Below are positions 55,102 through 63,778 of a stretch of DNA of 64,000 nt, piece after piece (positions within the stretch are counted from its first letter, which is position 1; each line of letters opens with the position of its first letter). Below the pieces are notes generated by a model. The model was not told the origin of the DNA and did not search any database. It saw nothing but the letters and a program-made list of their open reading frames with translations. Origin of the DNA: Agarivorans albus (lineage in GTDB: Bacteria; Pseudomonadota; Gammaproteobacteria; Enterobacterales; Celerinatantimonadaceae); assembly GCF_019670105.1 (NCBI RefSeq), contig NZ_AP023032.1, positions 1,358,972 through 1,422,971 of the forward strand. The letters run 5' to 3'. The position numbers were made by a program, and so were the translations under genes.

Positions 55102-56004
55102 TTAGCGGCGCAGCAGTATTTCTTTGAAGGCATGGTCTAGCTCTTTGTAGCGAAAGTTAAAGCCTTCTCCGCTTAGCCGTTTTGGCAGCACCTTTTGCCC
55201 GCCAGTAATTAAGCTGGCCATTTCGCCCATTGCGGTATTTAACACCCAAGCTGGTGCCCGAAATAAGCATGGGCGTTTAAGTTGCTTACTTAGCGCTTGG
55301 CTAAATTGTTGGTTAGTGACAGGGTTAGGAGAGGTTAAGTTGTAAGCGCCATGGCATTGCTGATTGTTGAGCAGAAATATAATGGCGTCTACCATGTCAC
55401 TAATGTGGATCCACGACATTTGCTGTTGGCCATCGGCCACTGGGCCGCCTAAACCTAAACGAAAGGCTGGCAACATTTTTGCCAATGCCCCACCTTCTAT
55501 GCCAATAACCACGCCAGTGCGCAAAACACATACACGGGTATGCTCGTTAGCTGCTTTTAATGCGATTTGCTCCCAGGTTTTACATACTTGATGAGGGAAG
55601 GAGTCGTCTTCTATGATGCTGGTTTCGTCTAAGGCTTGTTGGCCTTGCTCGCCGTAATAGCCAATGGCACTGCCACTAATAAAGGTTTCTGGTGCTTGCT
55701 CACTTTGTTCAAATAGCTCTACTAGGCGCTCGGTGAGTGCCCAGCGGCTATCGCAAATACGCTTCTTTTGTTGTTCGGTCCAACGTTTGTTGGCGATAGG
55801 TTCGCCAGCTAGGTTAATAACGGCATCGTATTCGTTAAGGTTATTGAGATCTTTAAGAGAAGGAATGGCCAGTAAGTTATGCCCAAGCTTTTGATAGGCG
55901 CGAATAGGGTTGCGTGACAATATCGTCAGTTCATGACTAAATTGTAAATGTTTTACTAAGCGGCTGCCGATGAAGCCAGTTCCACCGGTAAGTAGTATTT
56001 TCAT
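55102..56004 (-). CDS. TIGR01777-family NAD(P)-binding epimerase
   Basis: A 300-residue short-chain dehydrogenase/epimerase-like protein. The N-terminal nucleotide-binding motif ILLTGGTGFIGSRL and the conserved VINLAGEPI, then RWTEQQKKRI and SAIGYYGEQG, are the TIGR01777 marks. The C-terminal DUF1731-like part (PKRLSGEGFNFRYKELDHAF) is present. E. coli homologue YfcH has no firm function. It is convergent with the preceding gene and faces the FolM gene. Confidence 0.88.
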   Translation of the reverse strand: MKILLTGGTGFIGSRLVKHLQFSHELTILSRNPIRAYQKLGHNLLAIPSLKDLNNLNEYDAVINLAGEPIANKRWTEQQKKRICDSRWALTERLVELFEQSEQAPETFISGSAIGYYGEQGQQALDETSIIEDDSFPHQVCKTWEQIALKAANEHTRVCVLRTGVVIGIEGGALAKMLPAFRLGLGGPVADGQQQMSWIHISDMVDAIIFLLNNQQCHGAYNLTSPNPVTNQQFSQALSKQLKRPCLFRAPAWVLNTAMGEMASLITGGQKVLPKRLSGEGFNFRYKELDHAFKEILLRR

Positions 56005-56089
56005 AATGTTGAGCAGTCCTTGTCAGGGCTAGCCATGTTACTCTTTGATTTAGTTAACAATAGCAGAGATTTATAGGATGGAAAGCAAG

Positions 56090-56803
56090 ATGAAGACGGT
56101 TTTGATTACGGGGGTTGGTCGACGTTTAGGTTTTTTTCTTGCGCATCAGTTTGTTGGCTTAGGTTATCGGGTTATTGGTCAATATCGAAGTGAGCGCACC
56201 GAACTAGTTGAGCTAAGAGACTTAGGGGTTACATTAGTACAAGCCGATTTTAGCCAACGCACTCAGCTATTGGGCTTTGTGAAGCAGCTACCACAGCTTT
56301 GCGACAGCTTGGACGTACTCATTCATAACGCTTCGTTATTCGTTAGCGATGAGCCAAATCACAGCCCTGCCGAGCAAGCTGAGTTTTTTGACGCAATATA
56401 TGCAGTGCACATGTTAGCCCCCAAGCTGATTAACGAGACTATGCATAGCGCATTATGTAGGGCCAAAGGTTGCGTAGTAATGATGACCGATATTTATGCT
56501 CAGCAGCCACATGCTAAGTTTCGCTCTTACTGCGCTTCTAAAGCGGGCTTGGCTAATATGCTAAAAGCTTATGCTAGCCATTGGGCACCAGAGGTGAGAG
56601 TTAACGGCATAGAGCCAGGGCCGATGTTATTTTTGGATGAGCATGATCAACAGCATCGAGAGCGGGTACTGGCGCAAACCCCCTTAGCTAAAGAAGGCGG
56701 CATAGCGCCGGTTTGGCAAACCATTGAGTTGCTGATTAACAATGAGTTCCTAACTGGATGCTCGATTAAAGTGGATGGTGGTAGGTCGCTTACCCAGTGG
56801 TAG
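56090..56803 (+). CDS. folM: FolM-type dihydromonapterin reductase (SDR)
   Basis: A 237-residue short-chain dehydrogenase. The coenzyme loop is GVGRRLGFFLA, a pteridine-reductase-like variant of TGxxxGIG. Active-site Tyr/Lys are in SYCASKAGLAN and the later EPGPMLFLDEHD gives the pterin contact region. FolM reduces dihydromonapterin to tetrahydromonapterin, the cofactor of some phenylalanine hydroxylases. It overlaps the next gene, FolK-like, tail to tail by 54 bases, and both are pterin genes. ATG 56090 is preferred over 56078 because the latter's GG is too near. Confidence 0.85.
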   Translation: MKTVLITGVGRRLGFFLAHQFVGLGYRVIGQYRSERTELVELRDLGVTLVQADFSQRTQLLGFVKQLPQLCDSLDVLIHNASLFVSDEPNHSPAEQAEFFDAIYAVHMLAPKLINETMHSALCRAKGCVVMMTDIYAQQPHAKFRSYCASKAGLANMLKAYASHWAPEVRVNGIEPGPMLFLDEHDQQHRERVLAQTPLAKEGGIAPVWQTIELLINNEFLTGCSIKVDGGRSLTQW

Positions 56804-57241
56804 GCATTGTTGTGGGCTTAGTTGCAGGTTTATATCTAGCGCTTGAGGAAGCGTTTTTGCTGCGGTGGTAAATAGTTGCTGTTGTAGCGTGTGCAAAAAA
56901 GGGTCTATAGCTAGGTAGCCAAGGGCAGCTTGCTGCTCTACCGGCCCAATTAAATCAATGTCTAAGCTTCGGTCTTTAGCGCTAGATAGCGGATCGTTGC
57001 GATTACGTCCGTGCCTAGCTTCAAGTTGATTAAAAAACTGTTTAAGTTGGCTGGGGCTTTGCTTCGATTCAAACCAGCCTAGGGCATTCACAAATTTATG
57101 TTCAGTTTGAATATCAAAAGGTGTGGTTTCGATAAACGAACTAATGGTGAGTGTATGCAAGCGTTCACTAAGTTGGCATAGCGCAGCAGGAAGGTGCTCG
57201 AGTGGCTCAATGTTGCTGCCAAGGCTGCATAAGTAAAACAT
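56750..57241 (-). CDS. FolK-like pyrophosphokinase
   Basis: A 163-residue protein of the HPPK family (2-amino-4-hydroxy-6-hydroxymethyldihydropteridine diphosphokinase). The start MFYLCSLGSNIEP, ETTPFDIQ and HGRNRNDPLSSAKDRSLDIDLI with the metal Asp residues are the family marks. It is probably a second FolK paralogue, since a housekeeping folK usually sits with pcnB or panBC. The C-terminal residues overlap folM by 54 bases on the opposite strand. It is likely to work with FolM in pterin metabolism. Confidence 0.78.
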   Translation of the reverse strand: MFYLCSLGSNIEPLEHLPAALCQLSERLHTLTISSFIETTPFDIQTEHKFVNALGWFESKQSPSQLKQFFNQLEARHGRNRNDPLSSAKDRSLDIDLIGPVEQQAALGYLAIDPFLHTLQQQLFTTAAKTLPQALDINLQLSPQQCLPLGKRPTTIHFNRASS

Positions 57242-57338
57242 CTGGTTACTCCCGTTTGCTATTGGATTTTATTTAGCCTTTTCGCCAGCGCTTATGCAAG
57301 CTAAACTGCTGAGCATAATCAGTTATTTCTAGGAGTGA

Positions 57339-58397
57339 GTGGTGAATCAACCCACCTCGATGCGCCATGGCTTAGTTACAGCCGCTGCCTTAGTGGTTTT
57401 ACTGGCAGGGCTTAAAGCTGCAACACCTGTATTAATCCCATTTTTGATGTCGATGTTTATCGCCATTATTGCCAGTCCCATTGTTAATTTTTTAACCCGA
57501 CTAAGAATTCCACGGGTATTGTCGGTAATGATGGTGCTGTTGCTAATTGTATTTTTAATCATGCTGTTAGCAGGCGTTGTAGGTAGCTCGATTAGTGACT
57601 TTAGAGCCTCTATTCCGGTTTATCGAGAGCAGCTGCTGGTGCAATTGGCGGGTTTAAGCGCATTTGCAGCGCGTTTTGATATCGACCTGTCGATGAGCAT
57701 TGTGACTGATTACTTTGACCCAGGTATTATTCTGGGGCTATTTGCTAATACCTTAACTGGTTTAAGCGGAGCAGCGGCTAACATCTTCATTATTTTGCTA
57801 GTGACGATTTTTATGTTGCTAGAAGCCGATACCATGCCACAGCGAATGCACGATGCGATTCATAATCCCGGCGTGCGTATGTCTCAGGTGAATAAGTTCC
57901 TAAAAGCGGTTAACAGCTACATTGCGGTTAAAACCATGATTAGTTTATTTACCGCGATTCCTATCACCATTGTGCTGACCTTGCTGGATCTAGACTATGC
58001 GATTTTGTGGGGTATTTTGGCCTTCTTGCTTAACTATATTCCTAATGTGGGTTCGCTTATTGCTGCGATTCCACCGGTATTATTAGCCTTATTGCAATTG
58101 GGGCCTAGCCAAGCTTTGGCTGTGGCGGGTTTATATGTGGGCGTAAACTTGGTGATGGGCAACATAGTTGAACCACGTATTATGGGCAAAGGTTTAGGTT
58201 TGTCTTCTCTGGTGGTGGTGCTGTCGTTAATATTCTGGGGCTGGTTGTTTGGCAGTGTTGGCATGTTGTTATCGGTACCCTTGACCATGATTATCAAAAT
58301 TGGCTTGGAATCTAGTAACAGTGGCCACTGGTTCTCGCGTATCCTTAGCCACCCAGACGATTTAAAGAAAGAGAGTGAACCTGTAGATGAAGCTTAA
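57339..58397 (+). CDS. AI-2E family transporter (second copy)
   Basis: A 352-residue AI-2E/PerM-like membrane protein, the second in the window. It has the membrane bundle and the terminal ILAFLLNYIPNVGSLIAAIPP, ISLFTAIPITIVL motifs. Its start is GTG (57339) or ATG at 57360. It overlaps the methyltransferase gene by 11 bases, which suggests coupling. The transported molecule is unknown. Confidence 0.82.
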   Translation: MVNQPTSMRHGLVTAAALVVLLAGLKAATPVLIPFLMSMFIAIIASPIVNFLTRLRIPRVLSVMMVLLLIVFLIMLLAGVVGSSISDFRASIPVYREQLLVQLAGLSAFAARFDIDLSMSIVTDYFDPGIILGLFANTLTGLSGAAANIFIILLVTIFMLLEADTMPQRMHDAIHNPGVRMSQVNKFLKAVNSYIAVKTMISLFTAIPITIVLTLLDLDYAILWGILAFLLNYIPNVGSLIAAIPPVLLALLQLGPSQALAVAGLYVGVNLVMGNIVEPRIMGKGLGLSSLVVVLSLIFWGWLFGSVGMLLSVPLTMIIKIGLESSNSGHWFSRILSHPDDLKKESEPVDEA

Positions 58398-59268
58398 TCT
58401 TCCGCAGCTAAGTGATAATGCATTACGTGTTGTACATGGTCGCGGCCACTGCGTAGAAGGTGCTGAATCCTTCAATATTGAATGGCTACCACCAATAATG
58501 CTGATTGTGGCTTATGCGCCTCTCAGCGAAGAGTTGGTGAGTCAGTTAGTGGAGCAATTGAGTGCAGAGCCTTTGGTTGAGGGCGTATTTTTGCAACAGC
58601 GTGACCAAGCCATGGCTCCAGTAAGCCACTTATGGGGTTGTGAGCAAACGCCGAATGAAGTAACTGAACAAGGTTTACGCTACAAGGTTGAAGTTGGCAC
58701 TCATCAAAACTTTGGGATCTTTTTAGATATGGCCAAAGGACGAGAATGGGTAAAGCAGCAAGCCGAAGGTAAACAAGTGCTTAACTTGTTCTCTTATACT
58801 TGTGGCTTTGCCGTAGCCGCGATTGCTGGTGGCGCTAAGTCGGTAGTTAATATCGATATGAGTAAAGCAGCGTTAAGTGTTGGCCGCGACAACTTGCGGC
58901 TAAACCAGCTGGATGACAAAAAAGCCCGTTTCTTTGGCCACGATTTGTTTAAATCTTGGGGTAAGCTGCGCAAGCACGGTCCTTATGAATTGGTGATTGC
59001 TGATCCGCCATCAATGCAAAAGGGCAGTTTCTTGGTTGAAAAAGATTACCCGCGGATTATTCGCCAGCTGCCTAGTTTGCTCACTGAGAACGGCATAGCC
59101 ATGTTGTGTTTAAACGCGCCGTGGTTAAGGCGTAACTTTTTGCTCGATGCCATTGCCACAGAAGCTCCCCAATTAAAGCTTATTGAAACGCTAGCAAGGC
59201 CTGATGCGGTAATGGAAAAAAGCCCAGATGATGGCTTAAAAGTGCTTATCTTCCAAAATAAGCCTTAG
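58387..59268 (+). CDS. Class I SAM-dependent methyltransferase (RlmI-like)
   Basis: A 293-residue methyltransferase related to RlmI/RlmK-type 23S rRNA C5-cytosine enzymes. SAM-binding VLNLFSYTCGFAVAAIAGGA, acidic motif VNIDMSKAAL and the substrate motif ADPPSMQKG are clear. The N-terminus is shorter than RlmI and lacks the PUA domain, so it may act on another RNA or protein. It overlaps the AI-2E gene by 11 bases. Confidence 0.8.
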   Translation: MKLNLPQLSDNALRVVHGRGHCVEGAESFNIEWLPPIMLIVAYAPLSEELVSQLVEQLSAEPLVEGVFLQQRDQAMAPVSHLWGCEQTPNEVTEQGLRYKVEVGTHQNFGIFLDMAKGREWVKQQAEGKQVLNLFSYTCGFAVAAIAGGAKSVVNIDMSKAALSVGRDNLRLNQLDDKKARFFGHDLFKSWGKLRKHGPYELVIADPPSMQKGSFLVEKDYPRIIRQLPSLLTENGIAMLCLNAPWLRRNFLLDAIATEAPQLKLIETLARPDAVMEKSPDDGLKVLIFQNKP

Positions 59269-59380
59269 CTACAAATATCACAAATTGGCGCTTTACTGGC
59301 CCTCTCTACTCTGCCTTAGCTAACGCTCTGCTAAGCTTGTATTAAGCCTTTAATTCAAAGGTTTAATACAAGGAGCGTAT

Positions 59381-60115
59381 ATGGGGTTTCGTTTTTCTCA
59401 CCTATTTTCCTCTCTGCTTAAAAGCCTTCGCGATATCTCGCCGATTGTTGTGGTTGTTTTGTTTTTCCAATGGGGAGTGCTAGACAGCAGCTTACCTAAT
59501 GTTTTAAGCATCTTAAGTGGTGCTGTGATGGTGGTGGTTGGTTTAAGCTTTTTTGTAATGGGCTTAGAGCTAGGGCTGTTTCCTATAGGCGAAAACCTTG
59601 CCCATGCCTTTGCCAATAAAGGCAGTTTGTTAGCCCTGCTTAGCTTTGCTTTTTGTTTGGGCTTTGGCACCACTATCGCCGAACCTGCCTTAGTGGCTGT
59701 TGCTAAAGAGGCCGCTGAGGTAGCCGCACAAGCCAAGCATATTGAAAACACCGAAACCAGTATGCAGGAGTATGCCGCTGGGCTGCGTTTAAGTGTAGCC
59801 TTTGCCGTTGGCCTAGCAATTGTGATTGGCGTTATTCGCATCATAAAAGGTTGGCCGCTGTATCTGATAATTATTGGCGGTTATCTGTTGATTGTGTTGC
59901 TTACCATGTTTGCCCCTCAAGAAATCATTGGTATTGCCTACGACTCTGGCGGAGTGACAACCTCTACTATCACCGTACCTTTAGTAACCGCCCTTGGAGT
60001 TGGTTTAGCTTCGGCCATTAAAGGCCGTAACCCCTTGCTTGATGGCTTTGGTTTAATTGCTTTAGCCTCGTTAACCCCAATGATGTTTGTGATGCTCTAC
60101 GGGATAGTCTATTGA
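59381..60115 (+). CDS. DUF1538 membrane protein, first half
   Basis: A 244-residue membrane protein with the DUF1538 signature [20 protein letters not shown] near residues 187-206 and [13 protein letters not shown] after it. It is about half the length of fused DUF1538 proteins. The next gene is a paralogue and begins with a 4-base overlap (TTGA), so the two probably form a heterodimer in one membrane complex. The transported substrate is unknown. AAGGAG upstream supports the start. Confidence 0.82.
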   Translation: MGFRFSHLFSSLLKSLRDISPIVVVVLFFQWGVLDSSLPNVLSILSGAVMVVVGLSFFVMGLELGLFPIGENLAHAFANKGSLLALLSFAFCLGFGTTIAEPALVAVAKEAAEVAAQAKHIENTETSMQEYAAGLRLSVAFAVGLAIVIGVIRIIKGWPLYLIIIGGYLLIVLLTMFAPQEIIGIAYDSGGVTTSTITVPLVTALGVGLASAIKGRNPLLDGFGLIALASLTPMMFVMLYGIVY

Positions 60116-60909
60116 TTAGCGCAAGCTTAAATTTCTTAGAGACGCTGTTTGGCACTTTGGGGGACATTTTCCCCATTGTTGTGACCATATTGGTCTTTCA
60201 GTATTTGGTGATTAAGCGGCCGATTAGCCAGCCAAAGCAGCTGTTACTGGGCACGCTATTTGTTGTGTTGGGCATGGTGTTATTTTTGTTGGGCTTAGAG
60301 CAGGCGCTATTTCCACTGGGCGAGTCCATGGCAAAACAACTCACCAGCGCAGAATTTTTGGGCTTAGATGAGTCTGCGGTTTATGTCGTTTCGGAACACT
60401 GGGCGGCTTATGCTTGGATTTACCTGTTTTCTGCAGCTATTGGCTTTAGCACTACGATTGCCGAACCTTCTCTGTTAGCAGTAGCCATAAAAGCTAATGG
60501 CGTGTCGGGCGGGGCTGTATCAATAGGTGGTTTGCGGATCTCTGTGGCCATAGGTGTGGCATTAGGTTTGGCCTTAGGCAGTTATCGAATAGTGGTTGGC
60601 GACCCGCTGCATTACTACATTATTGCAGGTTATATTTTAGTGGTGATTCAAACCGTATTTGCTCCTAAAGCGATTGTGCCCTTGGCATACGACAGTGGAG
60701 GCGTGACCACATCTACGGTGACTGTGCCTTTAGTGACCGCACTGGGTTTAGGTTTAGCTGAGTCGGTACCTGGGCGAAGCCCCTTGCTTGATGGCTTTGG
60801 CTTAATTGCGTTTGCCAGCTTATTCCCCATCATTTCGGTGCTTGCCTATGCGCAAGTTACTAGTTTCTTAGCAAGTTCTAGTTTGTCAGGAGATGACGAT
60901 GAAATTTAA
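60112..60909 (+). CDS. DUF1538 membrane protein, second half
   Basis: A 265-residue paralogue of the upstream protein, with [20 protein letters not shown] and [13 protein letters not shown]. The start codon is TTG, overlapping the previous stop. Its last 11 bases overlap the PII-like gene. Together with the first half it would make a roughly 500-residue DUF1538 unit. Confidence 0.82.
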   Translation: MISASLNFLETLFGTLGDIFPIVVTILVFQYLVIKRPISQPKQLLLGTLFVVLGMVLFLLGLEQALFPLGESMAKQLTSAEFLGLDESAVYVVSEHWAAYAWIYLFSAAIGFSTTIAEPSLLAVAIKANGVSGGAVSIGGLRISVAIGVALGLALGSYRIVVGDPLHYYIIAGYILVVIQTVFAPKAIVPLAYDSGGVTTSTVTVPLVTALGLGLAESVPGRSPLLDGFGLIAFASLFPIISVLAYAQVTSFLASSSLSGDDDEI

Positions 60910-61252
60910 ATTGATTCTTGCCTTTGTTGATGACCAAAAAACCACCTTGGTGCTCGATTCCGCACGTGCTGCTGGTGCTACCGGTGCAACGGTAATAAAC
61001 AATGCGCGGGGTGAAGGGGTGCATCGCAAAAAAACCTTCTTTGGATTGAATTTAGAAGCACAGCGAGACGTGTTGCTGTTTGTTGTGGAAAGCCACCTTG
61101 CCAAACCGATCTTAAATACCATTAGTGCGGTGGCAGAGTTTGACCAAGAAGAAGGGCAGGGAATTGCTGTATTGCTAGACGTAGAAGAAGCCGTTGGGGT
61201 AGCTCATCAAATTCAGGCCTTAATTCACAAAGTACCTACAGACGAAGAGTAA
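60899..61252 (+). CDS. PII-family signalling protein
   Basis: A 117-residue PII-like protein. The core starts [12 protein letters not shown], the T-loop region is RGEGVHRKKTFFG, and the B-loop is in FDQEEGQGIAVLLDVEEAVG. It lacks the uridylylation Tyr context of GlnB/GlnK, so it belongs to the PII-like group. ATG 60899 is set by AGGAG six bases before; ATG 60893 is in frame. Being coupled to the DUF1538 genes, it probably binds and gates this membrane complex in response to a nucleotide. Confidence 0.82.
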   Translation: MKFKLILAFVDDQKTTLVLDSARAAGATGATVINNARGEGVHRKKTFFGLNLEAQRDVLLFVVESHLAKPILNTISAVAEFDQEEGQGIAVLLDVEEAVGVAHQIQALIHKVPTDEE

Positions 61253-61646
61253 ACGGGGATAATGTGAATAAATAGTTATGTAGAGCTCAATAATTGCCTT
61301 CTACTGTGTATAACTATTATCTTTTTATTTTTTTATCCACACATTCTGTGGATTAAAGTGTGTATGAAACCACTGTTTGTAAATATCTTATTGTTTTATA
61401 TGACTTTTTAATGTTGTCTAAAAAAGAAGCGATGCTTTATGGTGCCATTTTAGTAGTTGCATTTTTTAGAAAACTGTAGACGAATTCCCGAGTTGTAATG
61501 TGGTAGTGGCTATTCCGTCCTGTCTATTTAGTTTAAAGCTACATCTATTCTTAATGATAAATAAAAAAATAATCTCAAAAGCTGCAATCAAACGTGGCGT
61601 TGATTCGTTACTGCTAAGTAAAGTCATTAATGGAATAGAGAATAAG
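61253..61646. other. Intergenic region PII-like gene / DoxX gene
   Basis: 394 bases between same-strand genes, AT-rich, holding the DnaA-box cluster. No terminator with a clear T run was assigned to the DUF1538/PII operon; ATCCACA/TGTGGAT could form a short hairpin but coincides with two boxes. The rest has no recognised feature. Confidence 0.55.
61263..61367. promoter_or_regulatory. Cluster of DnaA boxes
   Basis: Three perfect TTATNCACA boxes: 61263-61271 (minus, TTATTCACA), 61305-61313 (minus, TTATACACA) and 61333-61341 (plus, TTATCCACA). Two with one mismatch are at 61347-61355 (minus, TAATCCACA) and 61359-61367 (minus, TCATACACA), and another one-mismatch site is at 61221-61229. The region is AT-rich. 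About two perfect boxes are expected by chance in 64 kb, so a cluster of three in 80 bases is unlikely to be random. No dnaA, dnaN or gidA genes are nearby. Confidence 0.65.
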
Positions 61647-62552
61647 ATGGAACAAAAACAATTAGACAACGCAGCATTATGGTTGCGTATAGGCCTTGGA
61701 TTGGTGTTTATTATTGGTGGTACATCGAAACTAAGCTTGTTATTAGACTCCAGCACCGAAGCGGCAATGGTTGCCAACTACATGGGGACTACCGGTTATA
61801 TTAATGAGTTATTTCAAGACTATCTGTTTTCTGCAGGATTACTTTGCCCTTGGACATTTTTAACTACTTTATCGGCTTTTGAGTTATTGTCGGGTGTGGC
61901 TTTGGCTGCAGGATTTTTGGTTAGGCCTTTAAGCTTATTTTACGGGTTTTTGCTATGGACTTTTGTGGTATCACTGCCTGTTGATACCGTACCAGGGGCA
62001 TCGGTGGGTGTGAGTACTTATACTTCACCGGCGATATTTGTGCAGATTAGAGACATTACCCTGTCGGGTATGATGTTTGTGTTGTTTAACCTAGGCGCTG
62101 GTGCACTGAGCATTGATGAACGGCTGCGCAGTATAAGTGGGGTAGCCAGCAAAAATTCTCAAGACTGGCAAACGTTAGGTCTGTTGTTACGTTTTTCTTT
62201 AGGTATGACCTTTATCGTCGCGGGCTTTTTCTCGGGCTATGCAAAAATCCCTAGTTTTGCTACTCATCAGCTAGTTTTAATGGTTTTGGGTCTAATTTTT
62301 ATTTTTGCTCATGGTAAAACTCTAAAAATGGGAGCTGTAGCCTGCGTATTAGTGATGATTTGGTTTATGCTTCAGAAGTTCTCTATCGATAAGTCACTGA
62401 TTAAGAACTTAAATGGAGTTAAACGAGAGTTCGCTTTAGCAGCGGCAGCCATAGTGTTGGTAAAACTAGGTGGAGGAAACCGCTTTAGTTTGCAAGACAT
62501 GTTGCTAAGAGTGAAATCTTACTACTTGTTTAACCGCGCAGTGAGTAAGTGA
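61647..62552 (+). CDS. DoxX-family membrane protein
   Basis: A 301-residue membrane protein with a DoxX-type first half (RIGLGLVFIIGGTSKLSLL, ELLSGVALAAGFLVRPLSL) and a second hydrophobic half (LLLRFSLGMTFIVAGFFSG) that repeats the opening pattern, so it looks like a tandem duplication of a DoxX unit. ATG 61647 is chosen because it begins just before the first membrane segment and has AGAG ahead; 49 residues of upstream open frame are AT-rich and unlikely to be coding. Function unknown; DoxX proteins join quinol oxidation or thiosulfate metabolism in some organisms. Confidence 0.75.
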   Translation: MEQKQLDNAALWLRIGLGLVFIIGGTSKLSLLLDSSTEAAMVANYMGTTGYINELFQDYLFSAGLLCPWTFLTTLSAFELLSGVALAAGFLVRPLSLFYGFLLWTFVVSLPVDTVPGASVGVSTYTSPAIFVQIRDITLSGMMFVLFNLGAGALSIDERLRSISGVASKNSQDWQTLGLLLRFSLGMTFIVAGFFSGYAKIPSFATHQLVLMVLGLIFIFAHGKTLKMGAVACVLVMIWFMLQKFSIDKSLIKNLNGVKREFALAAAAIVLVKLGGGNRFSLQDMLLRVKSYYLFNRAVSK

Positions 62553-62629
62553 TAGCTTGTTCGGCGTGAAAGCGCCGTGTTACTTGAATAACAAAGGAAT
62601 GTCTGCTGGATAGTTAGCAGTAAGATAGC

Positions 62630-63145
62630 ATGCTGAAATTGTTTAAACGTAAAGCCCGACCGGTATTTTCGGACGCGCTGCTTAACCAGTTATATCGCTA
62701 TAGTTTTTCACTATGTCACAATAGTGAGCAGGCTTATGACCTATTGCAAAGTTGCTGCGAAAAAGTGCTGCAGAAAGATCCTCCGCCAGAACCTCTTAAA
62801 CCTTTTATGATGCGAGTTATTCGCAACGAGTTCATTGACAACTTTCGCCGTAAAAAGCTGGAGTTGGTGGTAGATGAAGACCAATACATTGATGCCAGTA
62901 TTGTTGAAGAGAGTTTACAAGACATGGAGTTGCTGCTGATAGACCAGCAACATGTTGGCTTAGTGATGGAGCGTTTGTCTGAAGACGAGCGCGAACTCTT
63001 GTACTTATGGGCGGTAGAAGGTTTTAGCATTCAAGAAATAGCCACCACTAGCGGAGTTGCTCGAGGCACCTTGTTATCACGCGTTTCCCGCTTGAAAAAG
63101 CGTTTAAGTGATGAATTTGGTCACTTAATTGAGGAGGTGTCTTAA
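62630..63145 (+). CDS. ECF-type RNA polymerase sigma factor
   Basis: A 171-residue sigma-70 family factor of the ECF type. Region 2 (about 18-75: LLNQLYRYSFSLCHNSEQAYDLLQ, FMMRVIRNEFIDNFRRKK) and region 4 (about 110-165: LSEDERELLYLWAVEGFSIQEIATTSGVARGTLLSRVSRLKKRL) are clear. Its stop is one base before the ATG of the next gene, a membrane protein that is the probable anti-sigma factor. Target promoters are unknown. Confidence 0.9.
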   Translation: MLKLFKRKARPVFSDALLNQLYRYSFSLCHNSEQAYDLLQSCCEKVLQKDPPPEPLKPFMMRVIRNEFIDNFRRKKLELVVDEDQYIDASIVEESLQDMELLLIDQQHVGLVMERLSEDERELLYLWAVEGFSIQEIATTSGVARGTLLSRVSRLKKRLSDEFGHLIEEVS

Positions 63146-63146
63146 G

Positions 63147-63713
63147 ATGAGCTTTAGCGCGCAAGATGGCAGCTTTAAGCAACTTACTCGAGATTACTTT
63201 CAAGAGCTGCAGCTTTCTAAGAAGCAAGTGAACAAATTACAGGGCTTAGCCAAAAGCAAGCAAATGGATGCTAGCCAATGGGCTTGGGCAAGTGCGGTCT
63301 CTTGTGTGCTGGCCGTAACTATCTATTTGGCCTTCTTTGCCGGCATCAACTATTCCGCTATTTCTAAAGAGATTGCCTATAACCATAACAGCCAAATGCA
63401 AATGGAAGTTATGTCCTCATCAATTAATGATATTCAAAAGCATCTTAACCGTTTGGATTTTAAGCTCATTCAATCTCAATTATTAGATAAAGATAAATGG
63501 GAGCTAATGGGGGGGCGCTACTGCAGTATTGATGGCCGTATTGCCGCTCAGTTAAAAGTAAGAAACCGTCAAAGCTTGCAAGTTCACACCTTTTATCAAG
63601 CCAAGTTGCCCGAAGAGTGGCTAAACATTACTAAGCAAAAAGAATTAGAAGTGGATGGTGTTAAGGTAAAAGTTTGGCAAGAAAAGGGCTTACTTATTGG
63701 TCTAGCTATTTAG
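63147..63713 (+). CDS. Putative membrane-bound anti-sigma factor
   Basis: A 188-residue protein with a cytoplasmic N-terminal part (about 1-40), one membrane helix (about 44-65: SAVSCVLAVTIYLAFFAG) and a periplasmic domain (about 70-188). This is the topology of anti-sigma factors paired with ECF sigma factors. I see no HxxxCxxC zinc motif, so it is not a ZAS-type protein. Start: AGGAGGT nine bases before ATG 63147; an in-frame TTG at 63129 lies before the ribosome site. The context with the sigma gene is the main evidence. Confidence 0.65.
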   Translation: MSFSAQDGSFKQLTRDYFQELQLSKKQVNKLQGLAKSKQMDASQWAWASAVSCVLAVTIYLAFFAGINYSAISKEIAYNHNSQMQMEVMSSSINDIQKHLNRLDFKLIQSQLLDKDKWELMGGRYCSIDGRIAAQLKVRNRQSLQVHTFYQAKLPEEWLNITKQKELEVDGVKVKVWQEKGLLIGLAI

Positions 63714-63732
63714 AAAACTAACAAACAGACAC

Positions 63733-63762
63733 AAAAAAGCCGATCTTACGATCGGCTTTTTT
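63733..63762. terminator. Bidirectional terminator
   Basis: AAAAAAGCCGATC/GATCGGCTTTTTT with loop TTAC and T runs on both strands, between the anti-sigma gene and pta. Confidence 0.9.
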
Positions 63763-63778
63763 ATTGCTTAGCAATAAC

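Noticed and set aside
61263-61367. Chromosomal origin of replication
   Set aside because: The DnaA boxes are clustered, but dnaA, dnaN, gidA/mioC or rpmH are not nearby, so oriC is not supported.
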